A stretch of 64,000 nucleotides of DNA, from positions 434,001-498,000 of the forward strand of contig NZ_JAODPB010000003.1 of the NCBI RefSeq assembly GCF_025770735.1, written 5' to 3'. The stretch comes from Shouchella tritolerans (GTDB taxonomy: Bacteria > Bacillota > Bacilli > Bacillales > Bacillaceae_D). A model generated the notes under the pieces. That model saw only the letters and a program-made list of their open reading frames with translations, was not told where the DNA came from and searched no databases. Below, piece after piece: positions 24,141-34,163 of this stretch. Each line of letters begins with the position of its first letter. Positions within the stretch are counted from its first letter, which is position 1. Both the position numbers and the translations under genes were made by a program.

Positions 24141-25049
24141 TTGGACCTCATTTTTAAAGGTGATGGGCAGACAAGTGAAGACATAATCAAGCGATTTTTA
24201 ATTAGCGAATCAGTTTACCCAAATACGAAAACGGAACTTGAACTGTTTGGCGTGCATGTTCGCACAGTAAAGGGGTCATGGGTCTACCCAGAACATCAGC
24301 ATGCTATTTATGAAATCAATTGGGTCATAAAAGGACAACAAATTTTTACAACGAATGGGAGGCGCCATGAACAACACGCTGGTGACTTGGTGCTTGTAAG
24401 GCCAGGGGAGTTTCATGCCAGCGAAGGTGGCAATTCAGAGCCTTTCACGTACTTATGCATTCACTTTAATATTGATGACAAGCTGTTCTTACCTTATTTA
24501 ACGCATATCGATCCATTGTTTTTTAAGGCTAGCGGCAGCCTTGCCAAAAAAATGGCGCCATTTCTCGAACGGATTGCTAAATTGCTGGAGCACGATAACT
24601 TTGGCCTAGTCGAAAAAATGAATATGCAAGCAGTGATGTTTGAAATGCTCGGCATGCTGGCGATTGGACTCGAAGAGTTAGAAGGCAAGCGCCTCTCAGA
24701 ACGGACCGTTGCGCTCGCCTATCAAATCGCCGAGCAAATTGAGCGCAACTTGGTAGGGGGCGGACAGTTAGAAAAAAGCAATATTGAACAAATTGCCAAA
24801 AAACTGAACATCAGCGTTTCATATTGTAATCAATTGTTTAAAAAAGTATACCAAATGTCTCCACGCAAGTATTGGTCCTTTAAACAGTTAAATAAAGCAA
24901 AAGCATTGTTGTTGCAAAAAGACGTAACGATTGAAATGGTTGCTGATCAACTTGGTTATTACGATATCTCCCACTTTAGCCGCCAATTCAAACGCTGGAC
25001 TGGCTTGGCACCGAGCCAGTTTCGCGCTAAACATGAGTCCTTTTATTGA
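24141..25049 (+). CDS. AraC family transcriptional regulator
   Basis: 302 residues: an N-terminal cupin-like sensor domain (about 30-110, with PEHQHAIYEINWV and VLVRPGEFH) and a C-terminal pair of HTH motifs (about 205-298, ending DQLGYYDISHFSRQFKRWTG). I start at TTG 24141, 6 bases after GGAGGAG (24128-24134); the upstream ATG 24126 lies before that site. It precedes the GH43, GH67 and Lpl-like transporter genes and probably activates them in response to xylan breakdown products such as methylglucuronoxylose oligomers. Confidence 0.85.
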   Translation: MDLIFKGDGQTSEDIIKRFLISESVYPNTKTELELFGVHVRTVKGSWVYPEHQHAIYEINWVIKGQQIFTTNGRRHEQHAGDLVLVRPGEFHASEGGNSEPFTYLCIHFNIDDKLFLPYLTHIDPLFFKASGSLAKKMAPFLERIAKLLEHDNFGLVEKMNMQAVMFEMLGMLAIGLEELEGKRLSERTVALAYQIAEQIERNLVGGGQLEKSNIEQIAKKLNISVSYCNQLFKKVYQMSPRKYWSFKQLNKAKALLLQKDVTIEMVADQLGYYDISHFSRQFKRWTGLAPSQFRAKHESFY

Positions 25050-25072
25050 AGATGGTTACAAGATTACCATCA

Positions 25073-25101
25073 GAGCAGGCATACAACAATGCCTGCTCTT
25101 A
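25073..25101 (+). terminator. Terminator-like hairpin after the AraC gene
   Basis: Perfect 10-bp stem GAGCAGGCAT/ATGCCTGCTC (25073-25082 and 25089-25098), followed by only TTAAT, so termination may be partial. Confidence 0.55.
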
Positions 25102-25279
25102 ATCGTAGGCGGAGAGCGCCACCATTGCCTCGCTTTCTGGCTAGTAAACCCCGTTTCAATTCGAAATTTCCTCTGAGATCAGGTATCTATCAGGCTGATG
25201 TTTGCCGCCTTTTTGTGCAGGTATGGGTAAATAATGCGCAGGAACGTACATGTTTTTCGCTCTTTTTGATTGATAAAAT

Positions 25280-25293
25280 GAAAGCGGTAACAA
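25280..25293 (+). promoter_or_regulatory. Catabolite-responsive element (cre) upstream of the GH43 gene
   Basis: TGAAAGCGGTAACA matches the Bacillus cre consensus TGWAANCGNTNWCA at every position. It lies 22 bases ahead of the GH43 start codon, where CcpA binding would repress the xylan genes when preferred sugars are present. Confidence 0.8.
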
Positions 25294-25314
25294 ATATGGA
25301 TAAGGAGCGGACGG

Positions 25315-26982
25315 ATGATACGAAACCCTGTTTTAAAAGGCTTTAATCCAGACCCGAGTATTTGCCGTGTTGGCGATGATTACTATATGGCAGTTTCTAC
25401 ATTTGAATGGTTCCCTGGTGTACAAATCCACCATTCGCGCGATTTAGTCAACTGGCGCCTCATTAGTAGGCCCCTTAATCGCGTCAGCCAGTTAAACATG
25501 ATTGGCAACCCCGATTCCGGGGGTGTGTGGGCCCCATGCTTGAGCTACTGTGATGGGCAATTTTGGCTTGTTTACTCTGATGTAAAAGTAGTAGAAGGCA
25601 ATACGTGGAAAGACGGCCATAACTATCTTGTGACATGTGAAACGATTGATGGAGAGTGGAGCGAGCCCATTTACTTGAACAGCTCTGGCTTTGATCCTTC
25701 CTTATTTCATGATGAAGACGGGCGTAAGTATGTGCTGAATATGGTGTGGGACCAACGCGTGTACAATCATCGTTTTTATGGAATTTGCATACAGGAATAC
25801 AGTGTATTGGAAAAACGGTTGGTTGGTAAACCGCAACTCATTTTTAAGGGCACGGAATTAGGCTTAACAGAAGCACCACACCTTTACCAAGCGAACGGCT
25901 ATTATTATTTGCTGACAGCAGAAGGAGGAACGAAATATGAGCATGCGGCCACGATTGCCCGCGCGAAAGACATACACGGTCCTTACGAAGTTCATCCACA
26001 AAACCCGATATTGTCGAGCTGGGCACATCCGCGCCATCCGTTACAAAAAGCTGGCCATGCCTCTCTTGTAGAAACGCAACATGGCGACTGGTATATGGCC
26101 CACTTATTAGGGCGGCCCATTAGAAGGCAAGGGAAGAAGCTCTTAGAAGAGCGAGGTTTTTGCCCACTTGGCCGTGAAACGGCGATCCAAAAAATGGAGT
26201 GGAAGGATGACTGGCCTTATGTTGTCAATGGCCCTTTGCCCTCAGTAGAAGTGGCTGGGCCAAAATTGCCAGAAGTTCAATGGCCACAAGACTATCCCAA
26301 GTGCGATCAATTCGATCACCCTGTTTTGAACCATCACTACCAAACATTGCGGATTCCATTTAACCAGGAAATTGGTGTGCTTGACCATGAAGCGGGCATC
26401 CTGCGCTTGTTTGGGCGGGAGTCGCTCCACTCCAAACATACACAAGCACTTGTCGCCCGCCGCTGGCAAAATTTTTACTTTGACGCTGCGACGGAAGTGT
26501 CATTTTACCCAGAAACCTTTCAACAAGCAGCCGGGTTAATTTGCTATTACGATACTGAAAATTGGGTTTCGTTCCAAGTAACTTGGCATGAACGGAAAGG
26601 ACGGATTTTAGATCTTGTCCAATGCGACCATTTTCATGTCTCACAACCATTGCAAGGCAGCGAAATCGTTGTGCCAGAACAGGCGGCCTCTGTGCATCTC
26701 AAGGTGAGCGTCCGTTACGATACATTCTTGTTTGCCTATTCTTTTGATGGCAGCCATTTTCAGGATAGTGGCATTGTTTTTGACACCTATAAACTTTCCG
26801 ACGACTATATCGCCCATGGCGGATTTTTTACAGGGGCTTTTGTTGGCATGCATTGCCAAGACACATCAGGTGTACGCAAACATGCTGATTTTCACTCGTT
26901 TTCTTATCACGAGTTAGAGAGCAACGGTCTCGTTCAAGCAGAAGGAGGCACAAGCGCTGGAAAAAGTGTGGTTCGTGGGTGA
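25315..26982 (+). CDS. GH43 family glycoside hydrolase, probable beta-xylosidase
   Basis: 555 residues with no signal peptide, so intracellular. The five-bladed propeller catalytic domain (about 1-320) begins [12 protein letters not shown], whose Asp13 is the expected general base. [12 protein letters not shown] holds the modulating Asp and LTEAPHLY the general-acid Glu. A C-terminal beta-sandwich (about 330-545) completes the usual size of about 540. It should remove xylose from the non-reducing end of imported xylo-oligosaccharides. An arabinofuranosidase activity cannot be excluded. ATG 25315 follows AAGGAG, and a cre site lies just upstream. Confidence 0.9.
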   Translation: MIRNPVLKGFNPDPSICRVGDDYYMAVSTFEWFPGVQIHHSRDLVNWRLISRPLNRVSQLNMIGNPDSGGVWAPCLSYCDGQFWLVYSDVKVVEGNTWKDGHNYLVTCETIDGEWSEPIYLNSSGFDPSLFHDEDGRKYVLNMVWDQRVYNHRFYGICIQEYSVLEKRLVGKPQLIFKGTELGLTEAPHLYQANGYYYLLTAEGGTKYEHAATIARAKDIHGPYEVHPQNPILSSWAHPRHPLQKAGHASLVETQHGDWYMAHLLGRPIRRQGKKLLEERGFCPLGRETAIQKMEWKDDWPYVVNGPLPSVEVAGPKLPEVQWPQDYPKCDQFDHPVLNHHYQTLRIPFNQEIGVLDHEAGILRLFGRESLHSKHTQALVARRWQNFYFDAATEVSFYPETFQQAAGLICYYDTENWVSFQVTWHERKGRILDLVQCDHFHVSQPLQGSEIVVPEQAASVHLKVSVRYDTFLFAYSFDGSHFQDSGIVFDTYKLSDDYIAHGGFFTGAFVGMHCQDTSGVRKHADFHSFSYHELESNGLVQAEGGTSAGKSVVRG

Positions 26983-27263
26983 CTGACTAGGCGACGACAT
27001 ACGAGTGCTTGGCAAAGTTAAAGCCATTTTATATCGAAAGGGATAAGAAAGTTTGTACAATCGATCGCCTTTTTCGTTTAGATTCAAATCGGCCCGTAAT
27101 GCCTGCCTTTATGCAACACGCCATTTGAGATGAACGAGCGCCGGCGCCTATTAAGGCACTTTAAAGCATTGTGTAAATAAGGACGATCATTGTCATGCAA
27201 GTAGGCGATCCGGCTATTGTTGCAGTTGTAGCACCTGGAATAAAAAGAAAAGGGAGTGGCAGT

Positions 27264-29276
27264 ATGCCTATTCAAGAGAAAACAAGAGCAAGAGATACTT
27301 GCTGGCTTCCTGAAGAAGGGCAAGGGCACCGAACTGAAAAAGTGTGCATTTCTGTAGTAGGGAAGAGTTCTAGATTGAACACGATTAAAAAGTTGGCGCA
27401 GACGTATTTGCCGCGGATATTTGCCCATGTGGAAACAGTAGATGCCGAGTTTGCAAATGTAATCGTAGGAACGTTTGCCGCTTTGGGCCGTAGCGAACGG
27501 GTTGGCCATCAAGAAGGGTATCGTTTATTCGTTGACGGCGGTCAACTAATCATTGCAGCTGATACAGAATTCGGCGTGCTATATGGCTTTTACGAGTTTC
27601 TAAAGAAAAGCCAACAAGGGTGTCCGTTGCTAGCGATGGAAGCGGAAGAGCAGCCTGCGATGGAAGTGCGGATGATTAACCATTGGGATAATTTGGATGG
27701 TTCCGTTGAAAGAGGGTATGCAGGAAAATCGCTTTTTTTTGAGGACAATACCTGGGCAGCGTCAGACGAAGAAATCGTCCAATATGCGGAAATGCTCTCT
27801 TCCATAGGCATCAATGCTTTGACTATTAACAATGTAAATGTCCACGCAAAAGAAACAGAACTCATTACAGAAAAGTGGCTGCCACAATTGGCAAAAGTAG
27901 CAAACCTATTTGATGCTTACCACATTACGCTTTTTTTAAGTGCAAACTTTGCCAGTCCGATGACACTGGGGCATTTGCAAACAGCAGATCCCCTTGATAA
28001 GCGCGTTGTTCATTGGTGGAAAACGCAAGTCGAAGAAGTATACAAGTACCTTCCTACATTTGGCGGTTTTGTGATAAAAGCCGATTCCGAACATCGACCA
28101 GGACCATTTACATATGGCAGAACGCATGCACAAGGCGCTAATATGCTTGCTGATGCGTTAAAGCCATATGGTGGCATCGTGTTTTGGCGTTGCTTTGTCT
28201 ATGATTGCTTGCAAGATTGGCGCGACCGTTCGACCGATAGGGCTAAGGCGGCCTATGAGCATTTTGCCCCTTTGGATGGGGCGTTTGCAGACAATGTCAT
28301 TCTGCAAATTAAAAACGGCCCAATGGATTTTCAAGTGCGGGAACCTGTTTCGCCCCTATTTGGAGCATTAACGCAAACGAACTACGTCATGGAACTGCAA
28401 ATGACCCAGGAGTATACCGGGCAGCAAATCGATGTTTGTTACTTGCCGATGCAATGGCAAGAAATATTGGCATTCGACACACATGCACATGGAGAGGGCA
28501 CAAACATAGCCGATCTTCTTTCTAGCCGCCAACAGCACGGAAAGGGGAAAGGCGTAACAGCCGTTATAAACATAGGAAACAATAAAAACTGGACGGGGCA
28601 TGCATTTGCTCAAGCCAATTTATACGGTTATGGCCAACTCGCCTGGAATCCAAAGCAGTGCCCAAGAAAGCTTGCCGAAGAATGGGCAAAGCGGACGTAT
28701 GGGCACTTGTCAGCTGAGGTGCGGCAAACAATTTGTTCGATTTTAAAGCGGTCATGGCACGTTTATGAAGCTTATACAGCCCCTCTTGGTGTCGGTTGGA
28801 TGGTCAACACAGGCCATCATTATGGGCCAAATGTAAATGGGTATGAATACTCGCCATGGGGGACGTACCATTTCTCTGACCGAAACGGCTTAGGGGTTGA
28901 CCGTACCAAAACCGGGAGCAACTACGTTAGCCAATACAAACAACCTGTGGCCGAATTGTATGGAAATGTAGCGACGTGCCCAGACGAATTGTTGTTGTTT
29001 TTTCACCATGTTCCTTATATCCATATGTTAAAAAGTGGCAAGACTGTGATCCAACATATTTATGACGCCCATTTTGAAGGTGTAGAGGAGGTTGAAGCGT
29101 TTCTTGAAGCATGGGAGGGACAAAAGGAAGCAATGCCTGACAGTCTTTACAAGCATGTAAAAGAAAGGCTTGAAGCTCAGTTAGCGAATGCCCGCGAATG
29201 GCGCGACCAAGTAAATACGTATTACTACCGGATGTCGGGGATAAACGACGAGCAGGGCAGAAAAATTTATTGGTAA
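27264..29276 (+). CDS. aguA: GH67 alpha-glucuronidase
   Basis: 670 residues with the GH67 layout: an N-terminal hexosaminidase-like domain (about 1-140), the catalytic barrel (about 140-460, with FGGFVIKADSEHRPGP and YGGIVFWRCFVYD), and a helical C-terminal domain with GWMVNTGHHYGPNVNGYE. It lacks a signal peptide. The enzyme removes 4-O-methyl-glucuronic acid from short aldouronic acids. ATG 27264 has GGGAGTGG in front; the frame is open for 23 more codons upstream with no ribosome site. 26983-27263 holds no gene I can support, although a frame runs antisense across part of it. Confidence 0.93.
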   Translation: MPIQEKTRARDTCWLPEEGQGHRTEKVCISVVGKSSRLNTIKKLAQTYLPRIFAHVETVDAEFANVIVGTFAALGRSERVGHQEGYRLFVDGGQLIIAADTEFGVLYGFYEFLKKSQQGCPLLAMEAEEQPAMEVRMINHWDNLDGSVERGYAGKSLFFEDNTWAASDEEIVQYAEMLSSIGINALTINNVNVHAKETELITEKWLPQLAKVANLFDAYHITLFLSANFASPMTLGHLQTADPLDKRVVHWWKTQVEEVYKYLPTFGGFVIKADSEHRPGPFTYGRTHAQGANMLADALKPYGGIVFWRCFVYDCLQDWRDRSTDRAKAAYEHFAPLDGAFADNVILQIKNGPMDFQVREPVSPLFGALTQTNYVMELQMTQEYTGQQIDVCYLPMQWQEILAFDTHAHGEGTNIADLLSSRQQHGKGKGVTAVINIGNNKNWTGHAFAQANLYGYGQLAWNPKQCPRKLAEEWAKRTYGHLSAEVRQTICSILKRSWHVYEAYTAPLGVGWMVNTGHHYGPNVNGYEYSPWGTYHFSDRNGLGVDRTKTGSNYVSQYKQPVAELYGNVATCPDELLLFFHHVPYIHMLKSGKTVIQHIYDAHFEGVEEVEAFLEAWEGQKEAMPDSLYKHVKERLEAQLANAREWRDQVNTYYYRMSGINDEQGRKIYW

Positions 29277-29315
29277 AAATCACAAAAGCCGTGCTGTTAA
29301 AGGCACTTTCCATTA

Positions 29316-29333
29316 ATGAAAATCACTTTTCAT
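29316..29333. other. Short hairpin in the aguA-lplB gap
   Basis: ATGAAAA (29316-29322) and TTTTCAT (29327-29333) with a 4-base loop, inside the 169-base gap. No clear T-run follows, so it may be a processing or stability element. Confidence 0.35.
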
Positions 29334-29445
29334 CAGGTGACAGCGGTTCTTTTCTTGGTGGAGGGGGACCGTAAGCACCTGTGCCCACAGTCTTCCAAAT
29401 AAGTAGTGTAGGAAAGCTCGTTCATCAAAGTTAGGGGAGGGTTAC

Positions 29446-30408
29446 ATGGCAGGGATTGACAAAGCTAGAAATGCGCATGTCTTGACAGGGGCAAAAATGA
29501 GTACGCTGACGCGATTAAGAACCGTTATTCGGAAAGATTGGCAACTTTATTCCTTACTGCTTTTACCACTTATTTACTTAGTTATTTTTAAATATGGTCC
29601 GATGATTGGAAATGTCATTGCATTTAGGCGCTTTGTCCCTGGAGGCCATTTATTTGGGGAAGAATGGGTAGGCTTTCACTATTTCAAGATGTTTATTAAT
29701 GATCCTACCTTTTGGAAGGTCTTTACGAATACGCTCATGCTTGGCGGGCTTACATTATTGATTTGCTTTCCAATGCCGATTATTTTTGCGTTGTTATTAA
29801 ATGAAATTAAGGCTAAAAGATTCAAAAAATTTGTTCAAACAGCTTCTTATTTGCCTCACTTCTTATCGATCGTTATTGTAGCAGGCATGATCTTGCAATT
29901 AACAGCTCTTAACGGTTCGATTAACGTGATCGTTGAGTTCTTTACTGGAGAAAAAATTAACTTTATTCAGCAGGCTGAATGGTTTCGGACCATTTATATT
30001 ACCTCTGACATCTGGCAAGGGATGGGCTGGGGAGCGATTTTATACTTGGCTGCATTAACAACGATCGATGACTCTCTCTATGAGGCTGCAAAAATCGACG
30101 GAGCCAATCGTTGGAAGCAAACGCTGCACATTACCATCCCAGGAATTCTTCCAACAATCATTACATTGTTAATTCTAAATATTGGCAGTTTTTTGGCTGT
30201 CGGTTTTGAGAAAATTTTACTTATATACAACCCATTAACCTATGAAACGTCAGATGTCATTTCAACTTACTTATATCGGGTAGGGCTGGAATCGAGCAAC
30301 TTTAGTTATGCGACAGCGATTGGCTTATTTGAATCTATCATAGGCTTAGTACTGATTTTAACAGCGAACGGAATTTCTAGAAAGTTAACGGAAAGAAGCT
30401 TGTGGTAG
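29446..30408 (+). CDS. ABC transporter permease, LplB family
   Basis: 320 residues with six membrane helices and the EAA loop (YEAAKIDGANRWKQTLHITIP, quoted as EAAKIDGANRW). It belongs to the LplB/YtcP-type carbohydrate importer family that takes up aldouronic acids and similar oligosaccharides. ATG 29446 follows GGGGAGGG. Together with the next two genes it makes a complete importer without its own ATPase, as usual for this family, which shares MsmX-like ATPases encoded elsewhere. Confidence 0.9.
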   Translation: MAGIDKARNAHVLTGAKMSTLTRLRTVIRKDWQLYSLLLLPLIYLVIFKYGPMIGNVIAFRRFVPGGHLFGEEWVGFHYFKMFINDPTFWKVFTNTLMLGGLTLLICFPMPIIFALLLNEIKAKRFKKFVQTASYLPHFLSIVIVAGMILQLTALNGSINVIVEFFTGEKINFIQQAEWFRTIYITSDIWQGMGWGAILYLAALTTIDDSLYEAAKIDGANRWKQTLHITIPGILPTIITLLILNIGSFLAVGFEKILLIYNPLTYETSDVISTYLYRVGLESSNFSYATAIGLFESIIGLVLILTANGISRKLTERSLW

Positions 30409-30421
30409 GGAGGAGGAGTAT

Positions 30422-31291
30422 ATGCAGGAATCCATCCAATACAAGATTTTTAAAATATTCAATGTGTTTATTTTGCTAGTCGTTGTCTTTTGTACACTTT
30501 ACCCTTTTTTAAATGTGGTTGCACAATCTTTTAGTAGTGAAGCTTATATTAGCGCGGGAGAGGTTAATTTAATTCCAAAAGGCTTTAATATTGAAACGTA
30601 TAAGACAGTGATTGAAGATAGGATGTTTTGGATTAACTATAAAAATACCGTTGTTTACACAGTCGTGGGAACAGCCATCTCCATGTTTTTTACAACGATC
30701 TTTGCCTATGCATTGTCAAAAAGACGGTTGGTAGGTCGCAGGTTTTTAACATTATTTGCTGTATTCACGATGTTTTTTAATGGAGGTTTAATCCCGAACT
30801 ATCTACTAATCAATAACTTAGGGTTTCATAATACCATTTGGGCGCTTGTTATCCCCGGAGCGATTAGTATTTATAACATGCTAATTATGAAATCGTTTTT
30901 TGAAAATATGCCTGATGAGCTAGAAGAAGCAGCCGCAATGGATGGGATGAATACGTATGGAATTCTTCTCAAAATCATCTTACCACTTAGTAAAGCAGTG
31001 ATGGCAACAATGGTTCTCTTTTATGCAGTTGGACACTGGAATTCATGGTTTCCAGCCTTTTTGTATCTTGATCAAAAGGACTTGTTCCCCGTTACGATCT
31101 ACTTGCGAAATATGATTGCTGGGGCTACTGGTAGTGCGGCAACGGGCGCAACATCAGCAGATAACTTAATACAGATTTCCGCCAATATCAAATCAGTTAC
31201 GATGGTCCTTACGATATTACCGATTTTAACCGTATACCCGTTTGTACAGAAATACTTTGTCTCAGGTGTAATGCTAGGGTCTGTGAAGTAA
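30422..31291 (+). CDS. ABC transporter permease, LplC family
   Basis: 289 residues, six membrane helices, EAA loop EEAAAMDGMNTYGILLKIILP (about residues 178-198, quoted by its core EEAAAMDGMN). It partners the preceding permease to form the channel. The start lies 13 bases after lplB, behind GGGAGGAG. Confidence 0.9.
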   Translation: MQESIQYKIFKIFNVFILLVVVFCTLYPFLNVVAQSFSSEAYISAGEVNLIPKGFNIETYKTVIEDRMFWINYKNTVVYTVVGTAISMFFTTIFAYALSKRRLVGRRFLTLFAVFTMFFNGGLIPNYLLINNLGFHNTIWALVIPGAISIYNMLIMKSFFENMPDELEEAAAMDGMNTYGILLKIILPLSKAVMATMVLFYAVGHWNSWFPAFLYLDQKDLFPVTIYLRNMIAGATGSAATGATSADNLIQISANIKSVTMVLTILPILTVYPFVQKYFVSGVMLGSVK

Positions 31292-31396
31292 ATCCAGAGC
31301 TAATGAGCAATGAAAGGTTACTATCTATTAACAGTCATTAACCGATCAAGTTAGGAAGAAGCTTATTGCTTTCGAATAAAAAGGGAGGGAAAAGAA

Positions 31397-33025
31397 ATGA
31401 AAGAGTGTCTAAAAAAGAAATGGACTGCTTTTTGTCTAACAGCTTTATTTTTACTAGTGATTGCCGGCTGTTCCAGCACAGACTCTGACGGCGAAGAAGA
31501 AATGAAATCTAAAGGGGCGATGGAATCGTATAATGTTGGCGACACATTTAAAGCCGAAGAAGCGCTTGAGTTTTCAATGATGTACAGCGATCACCCAAAT
31601 TATCCTTATAAAGAGGATTGGTTGTTGTGGGAGAAGATCGAAGAACTCACAAATGTGACGCTAAATCCGACGATTATCCCAATGAGCGATTACGCACAAA
31701 AACGAAACTTGTTAATTAGTTCTGGGGAATCACCACTCATTATTCCAAAAACGTACCCGGGAGAGGAGGCCTCATTTGTCTCTTCTGGAGCGATTCTGCC
31801 TGTAAGTGACTATATGGATAAAATGCCCCATTTCAAAGACAAAATTGAGAAATGGGAAATGGAAGATGAATTAGAAACATTGCGCCAAAGTGATGGGGAA
31901 TTTTATCTCCTTCCAGGCTTACATGAGAACGTATGGCCAGAGTATACATTAATTGTGCGAACGGATATTTTTGAGGAAAATACTATTCCGCTGCCAACAA
32001 CTTGGGATGATTTATATGAGGCAATGAAGACGTTAAAAGACATTTATCCTGATGTGACTCCGTTTTCTGACCGCTATGAATTTAATAGCACCCTTAATAT
32101 TGCCGCGACAGGCTTTGGTACGAAGGCAGGCTGGGGTTTTGGCAATGGTTTAACATACGATGACTCAAAAGATGAATTTGTTTATAGCGCAACGACAGAT
32201 GAATACAAAGAACTGTTGACGTATTTCAATAAATTGGTGAAAGAAGGCCTTTTAGATAAAGAAAGCTTTACACAGGGAGATGAACAAGCTACCCAAAAAT
32301 TTGTTTCTGGAAATTCATTTATTATTAATGGAAATGCCCAAGATGTTGTGACATATAGAACAAGCATGGACAAATTACTAGGTGAGGGCACTTATTCAAT
32401 TGCAAAAATTACGGTGCCTGGTGGCCCTGCCGGCCATTTAATGGCAGGAAGTCGCTTCGAAAATGGCGTTATGATTTCGTCGAAAGCAAAAGAAAGCGAA
32501 AATTTCGAAGCATTGTTGCAATTTATTGATTGGCTTTATTACAGTGATGAGGGGCAAGAATTTACAAAATGGGGTGTTGAAGGCACGACCTATACGAAAA
32601 CTGAGGGCGTACGAAATTTAGCAGACGATGTGAATTACAATGGATTAAACCCTGACGGAACGACGGATTTGCGTGTTGATTATGGTTTCTCTGGTGGCGT
32701 TTTTGCTTACGGAGGGACAACGGAGCTGCTCCATTCGATGTTTACTGAAGAAGAGATCAAATTCCAAGAGGATATGGCAAACACAAAAACGGCGATCCCT
32801 TTAGAACCACTCATTCCCTATACAGCAGAGGATAGAGAACAGGCGACATTATTGAGTACGCCACTAAAAGATTATACAGATCAAAATACATTAAAGTTTA
32901 TTTTAGGGGAGCGTGATTTAAGTGAATTTGACACGTTTGTAACAGAGTTGGAAGGCCAAGGATTGCAAAGGTATGTCGATCTCGCCAACCAAACATACCA
33001 AGACTATAAGCAGTCTTATAACTGA
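31397..33025 (+). CDS. Extracellular solute-binding lipoprotein of the LplA-like importer
   Basis: 542 residues. The signal peptide ends in a lipobox (LLVIAGCSS, Cys near residue 24), so it is a membrane-anchored binding protein of the family 1 carbohydrate-binding type. TTWDDLYEAMKTLKDIYPDVTP is a typical mid-protein segment (core TWDDLYEAMK). Expected ligand: aldouronic acid oligomers released from glucuronoxylan, given aguA and GH43 upstream. It is separated from the permease gene by 105 bases, which would allow a different expression level. Confidence 0.88.
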   Translation: MKECLKKKWTAFCLTALFLLVIAGCSSTDSDGEEEMKSKGAMESYNVGDTFKAEEALEFSMMYSDHPNYPYKEDWLLWEKIEELTNVTLNPTIIPMSDYAQKRNLLISSGESPLIIPKTYPGEEASFVSSGAILPVSDYMDKMPHFKDKIEKWEMEDELETLRQSDGEFYLLPGLHENVWPEYTLIVRTDIFEENTIPLPTTWDDLYEAMKTLKDIYPDVTPFSDRYEFNSTLNIAATGFGTKAGWGFGNGLTYDDSKDEFVYSATTDEYKELLTYFNKLVKEGLLDKESFTQGDEQATQKFVSGNSFIINGNAQDVVTYRTSMDKLLGEGTYSIAKITVPGGPAGHLMAGSRFENGVMISSKAKESENFEALLQFIDWLYYSDEGQEFTKWGVEGTTYTKTEGVRNLADDVNYNGLNPDGTTDLRVDYGFSGGVFAYGGTTELLHSMFTEEEIKFQEDMANTKTAIPLEPLIPYTAEDREQATLLSTPLKDYTDQNTLKFILGERDLSEFDTFVTELEGQGLQRYVDLANQTYQDYKQSYN

Positions 33026-33036
33026 TCCATTATGAT

Positions 33037-33066
33037 AGGTTGTCCTTCTCACTTGAAGGGCAGCCT
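33037..33066 (+). other. Stable hairpin between the binding-protein and YesL-like genes
   Basis: AGGTTGTCCTTC (33037-33048) pairs with GAAGGGCAGCCT (33055-33066) with two G-U pairs. There is no T-run, so it more likely protects the upstream mRNA or reduces downstream expression. Confidence 0.5.
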
Positions 33067-33122
33067 GCATACCCATCAAGCTACTAGATAAGTAAAACCA
33101 CTAAGAAAGACGGTGAACGGAC

Positions 33123-33833
33123 ATGGAAGAAAGAAAGGAATTTGGTCAAGGAATCTTATTTACGGTGACAAACTATATTTATTGGTTTCTTTTGACAAAT
33201 GTCTACTTTATCTTAACCAATAGTCTATTTCTATTTTTCTTTATGACATTGCAACCTTCTTTCTCCAATATTCTTTTATACTTTCTGGCATTGATACCAT
33301 CAGGGCCTGCGATTGCGGCGATGTGCTATTCAATGGAGAAGCTGGTGAGAACGAAGGAGTTGTCACCTACACGGGATTTTTTTGAAGGCTATAAAAAAAA
33401 CCTAAAAGATACGTTTTCCATCTGGTTGCCTATGCTTGTCATCTGCTTCATTTTATTAGTCGACTTCCAATACCTCCGCCAATCGTCATCACAAATAAGC
33501 CAAGCTGGGTCGATCATCCTATTTGTTCTGTTGATTATGTGGACAATGGTAATGTTAAACATTCTAGTAATCAATGCGCGCTACAAATTCAGAGTGCGGG
33601 ATGTGCTAAGATTGTCGATTTATTACGGTTTTACGAAAGTGAAACAAACGACAGGAAATTTGTTGATCTTATTTATAGTTGGAGTCATCACGGCTGTTAC
33701 CACTAATTTTTTTGTCCTGTTTACAGGAAGTTTGATTGTTTTCTTGATCGTACTAAATATGAGATTGGTTCTTGGAGATATTGAAGACCATTTTTTGGCG
33801 ACTTCCCCAGAAGGAGAACAATCGAGAGCTTGA
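33123..33833 (+). CDS. YesL-like DUF624 family membrane protein
   Basis: 236 residues with about five membrane helices. The conserved start of the family is visible (TNYIYWFLLTNVYFILTNSL, then GPAIAAMCYSMEKLVR). DUF624 proteins lie beside LplABC-type sugar importers and polysaccharide genes, as here, but their role is unknown; an accessory part of the transporter is the usual suggestion. Its stop codon lies inside a terminator. Confidence 0.82.
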   Translation: MEERKEFGQGILFTVTNYIYWFLLTNVYFILTNSLFLFFFMTLQPSFSNILLYFLALIPSGPAIAAMCYSMEKLVRTKELSPTRDFFEGYKKNLKDTFSIWLPMLVICFILLVDFQYLRQSSSQISQAGSIILFVLLIMWTMVMLNILVINARYKFRVRDVLRLSIYYGFTKVKQTTGNLLILFIVGVITAVTTNFFVLFTGSLIVFLIVLNMRLVLGDIEDHFLATSPEGEQSRA

Positions 33834-33848
33834 AAAAGCTCTTTTTTC
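33825..33848 (+). terminator. Terminator of the xylan operon
   Basis: AGAGCT/AGCTCT (33825-33830, 33837-33842), followed by TTTTTT. It includes the stop codon of the YesL-like gene. Confidence 0.8.
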
Positions 33849-34102
33849 TTATTAATGACCAACCGAACGTTCTTTTTGGCCTCGTGAATAGTGCTCGTTT
33901 TTTTTAACAGGATAATGTCTTCTGTTAGTTTCGAGCACGAGTATACACCTCTGCCTGTATTGATCTTTGTGCTACCGTAACCTATATAGAAAAAGCACCA
34001 AAAGATAGGAAAAAAGCCCTTTTGGGACAGCGCTTGAACGGTAGCTTAAACGAGAATGCTGAAAAAGTAGGGTGTAGTTTTGTATATTTTTCTCGAAAAG
34101 GT

Positions 34103-34131
34103 TTGAATCGTGTCGATCTGTGGAATTATAT
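34103..34131 (+). promoter_or_regulatory. Predicted promoter of the glycerol-dehydrogenase-like gene
   Basis: TTGAAT (34103-34108), 17 bases, TTATAT (34126-34131), 32 bases before the start codon. The rest of the 330-base gap 33834-34163 holds the terminator above and nothing else I can name. Confidence 0.5.
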
Positions 34132-34163
34132 AGGTAGAAAGATCGATAGGAGGGATAGGAAGA

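Noticed and set aside
27084-27512. Minus-strand frame of 142 codons over the aguA start region
   Set aside because: It overlaps the N-terminus of the alpha-glucuronidase and has no family resemblance or ribosome site.
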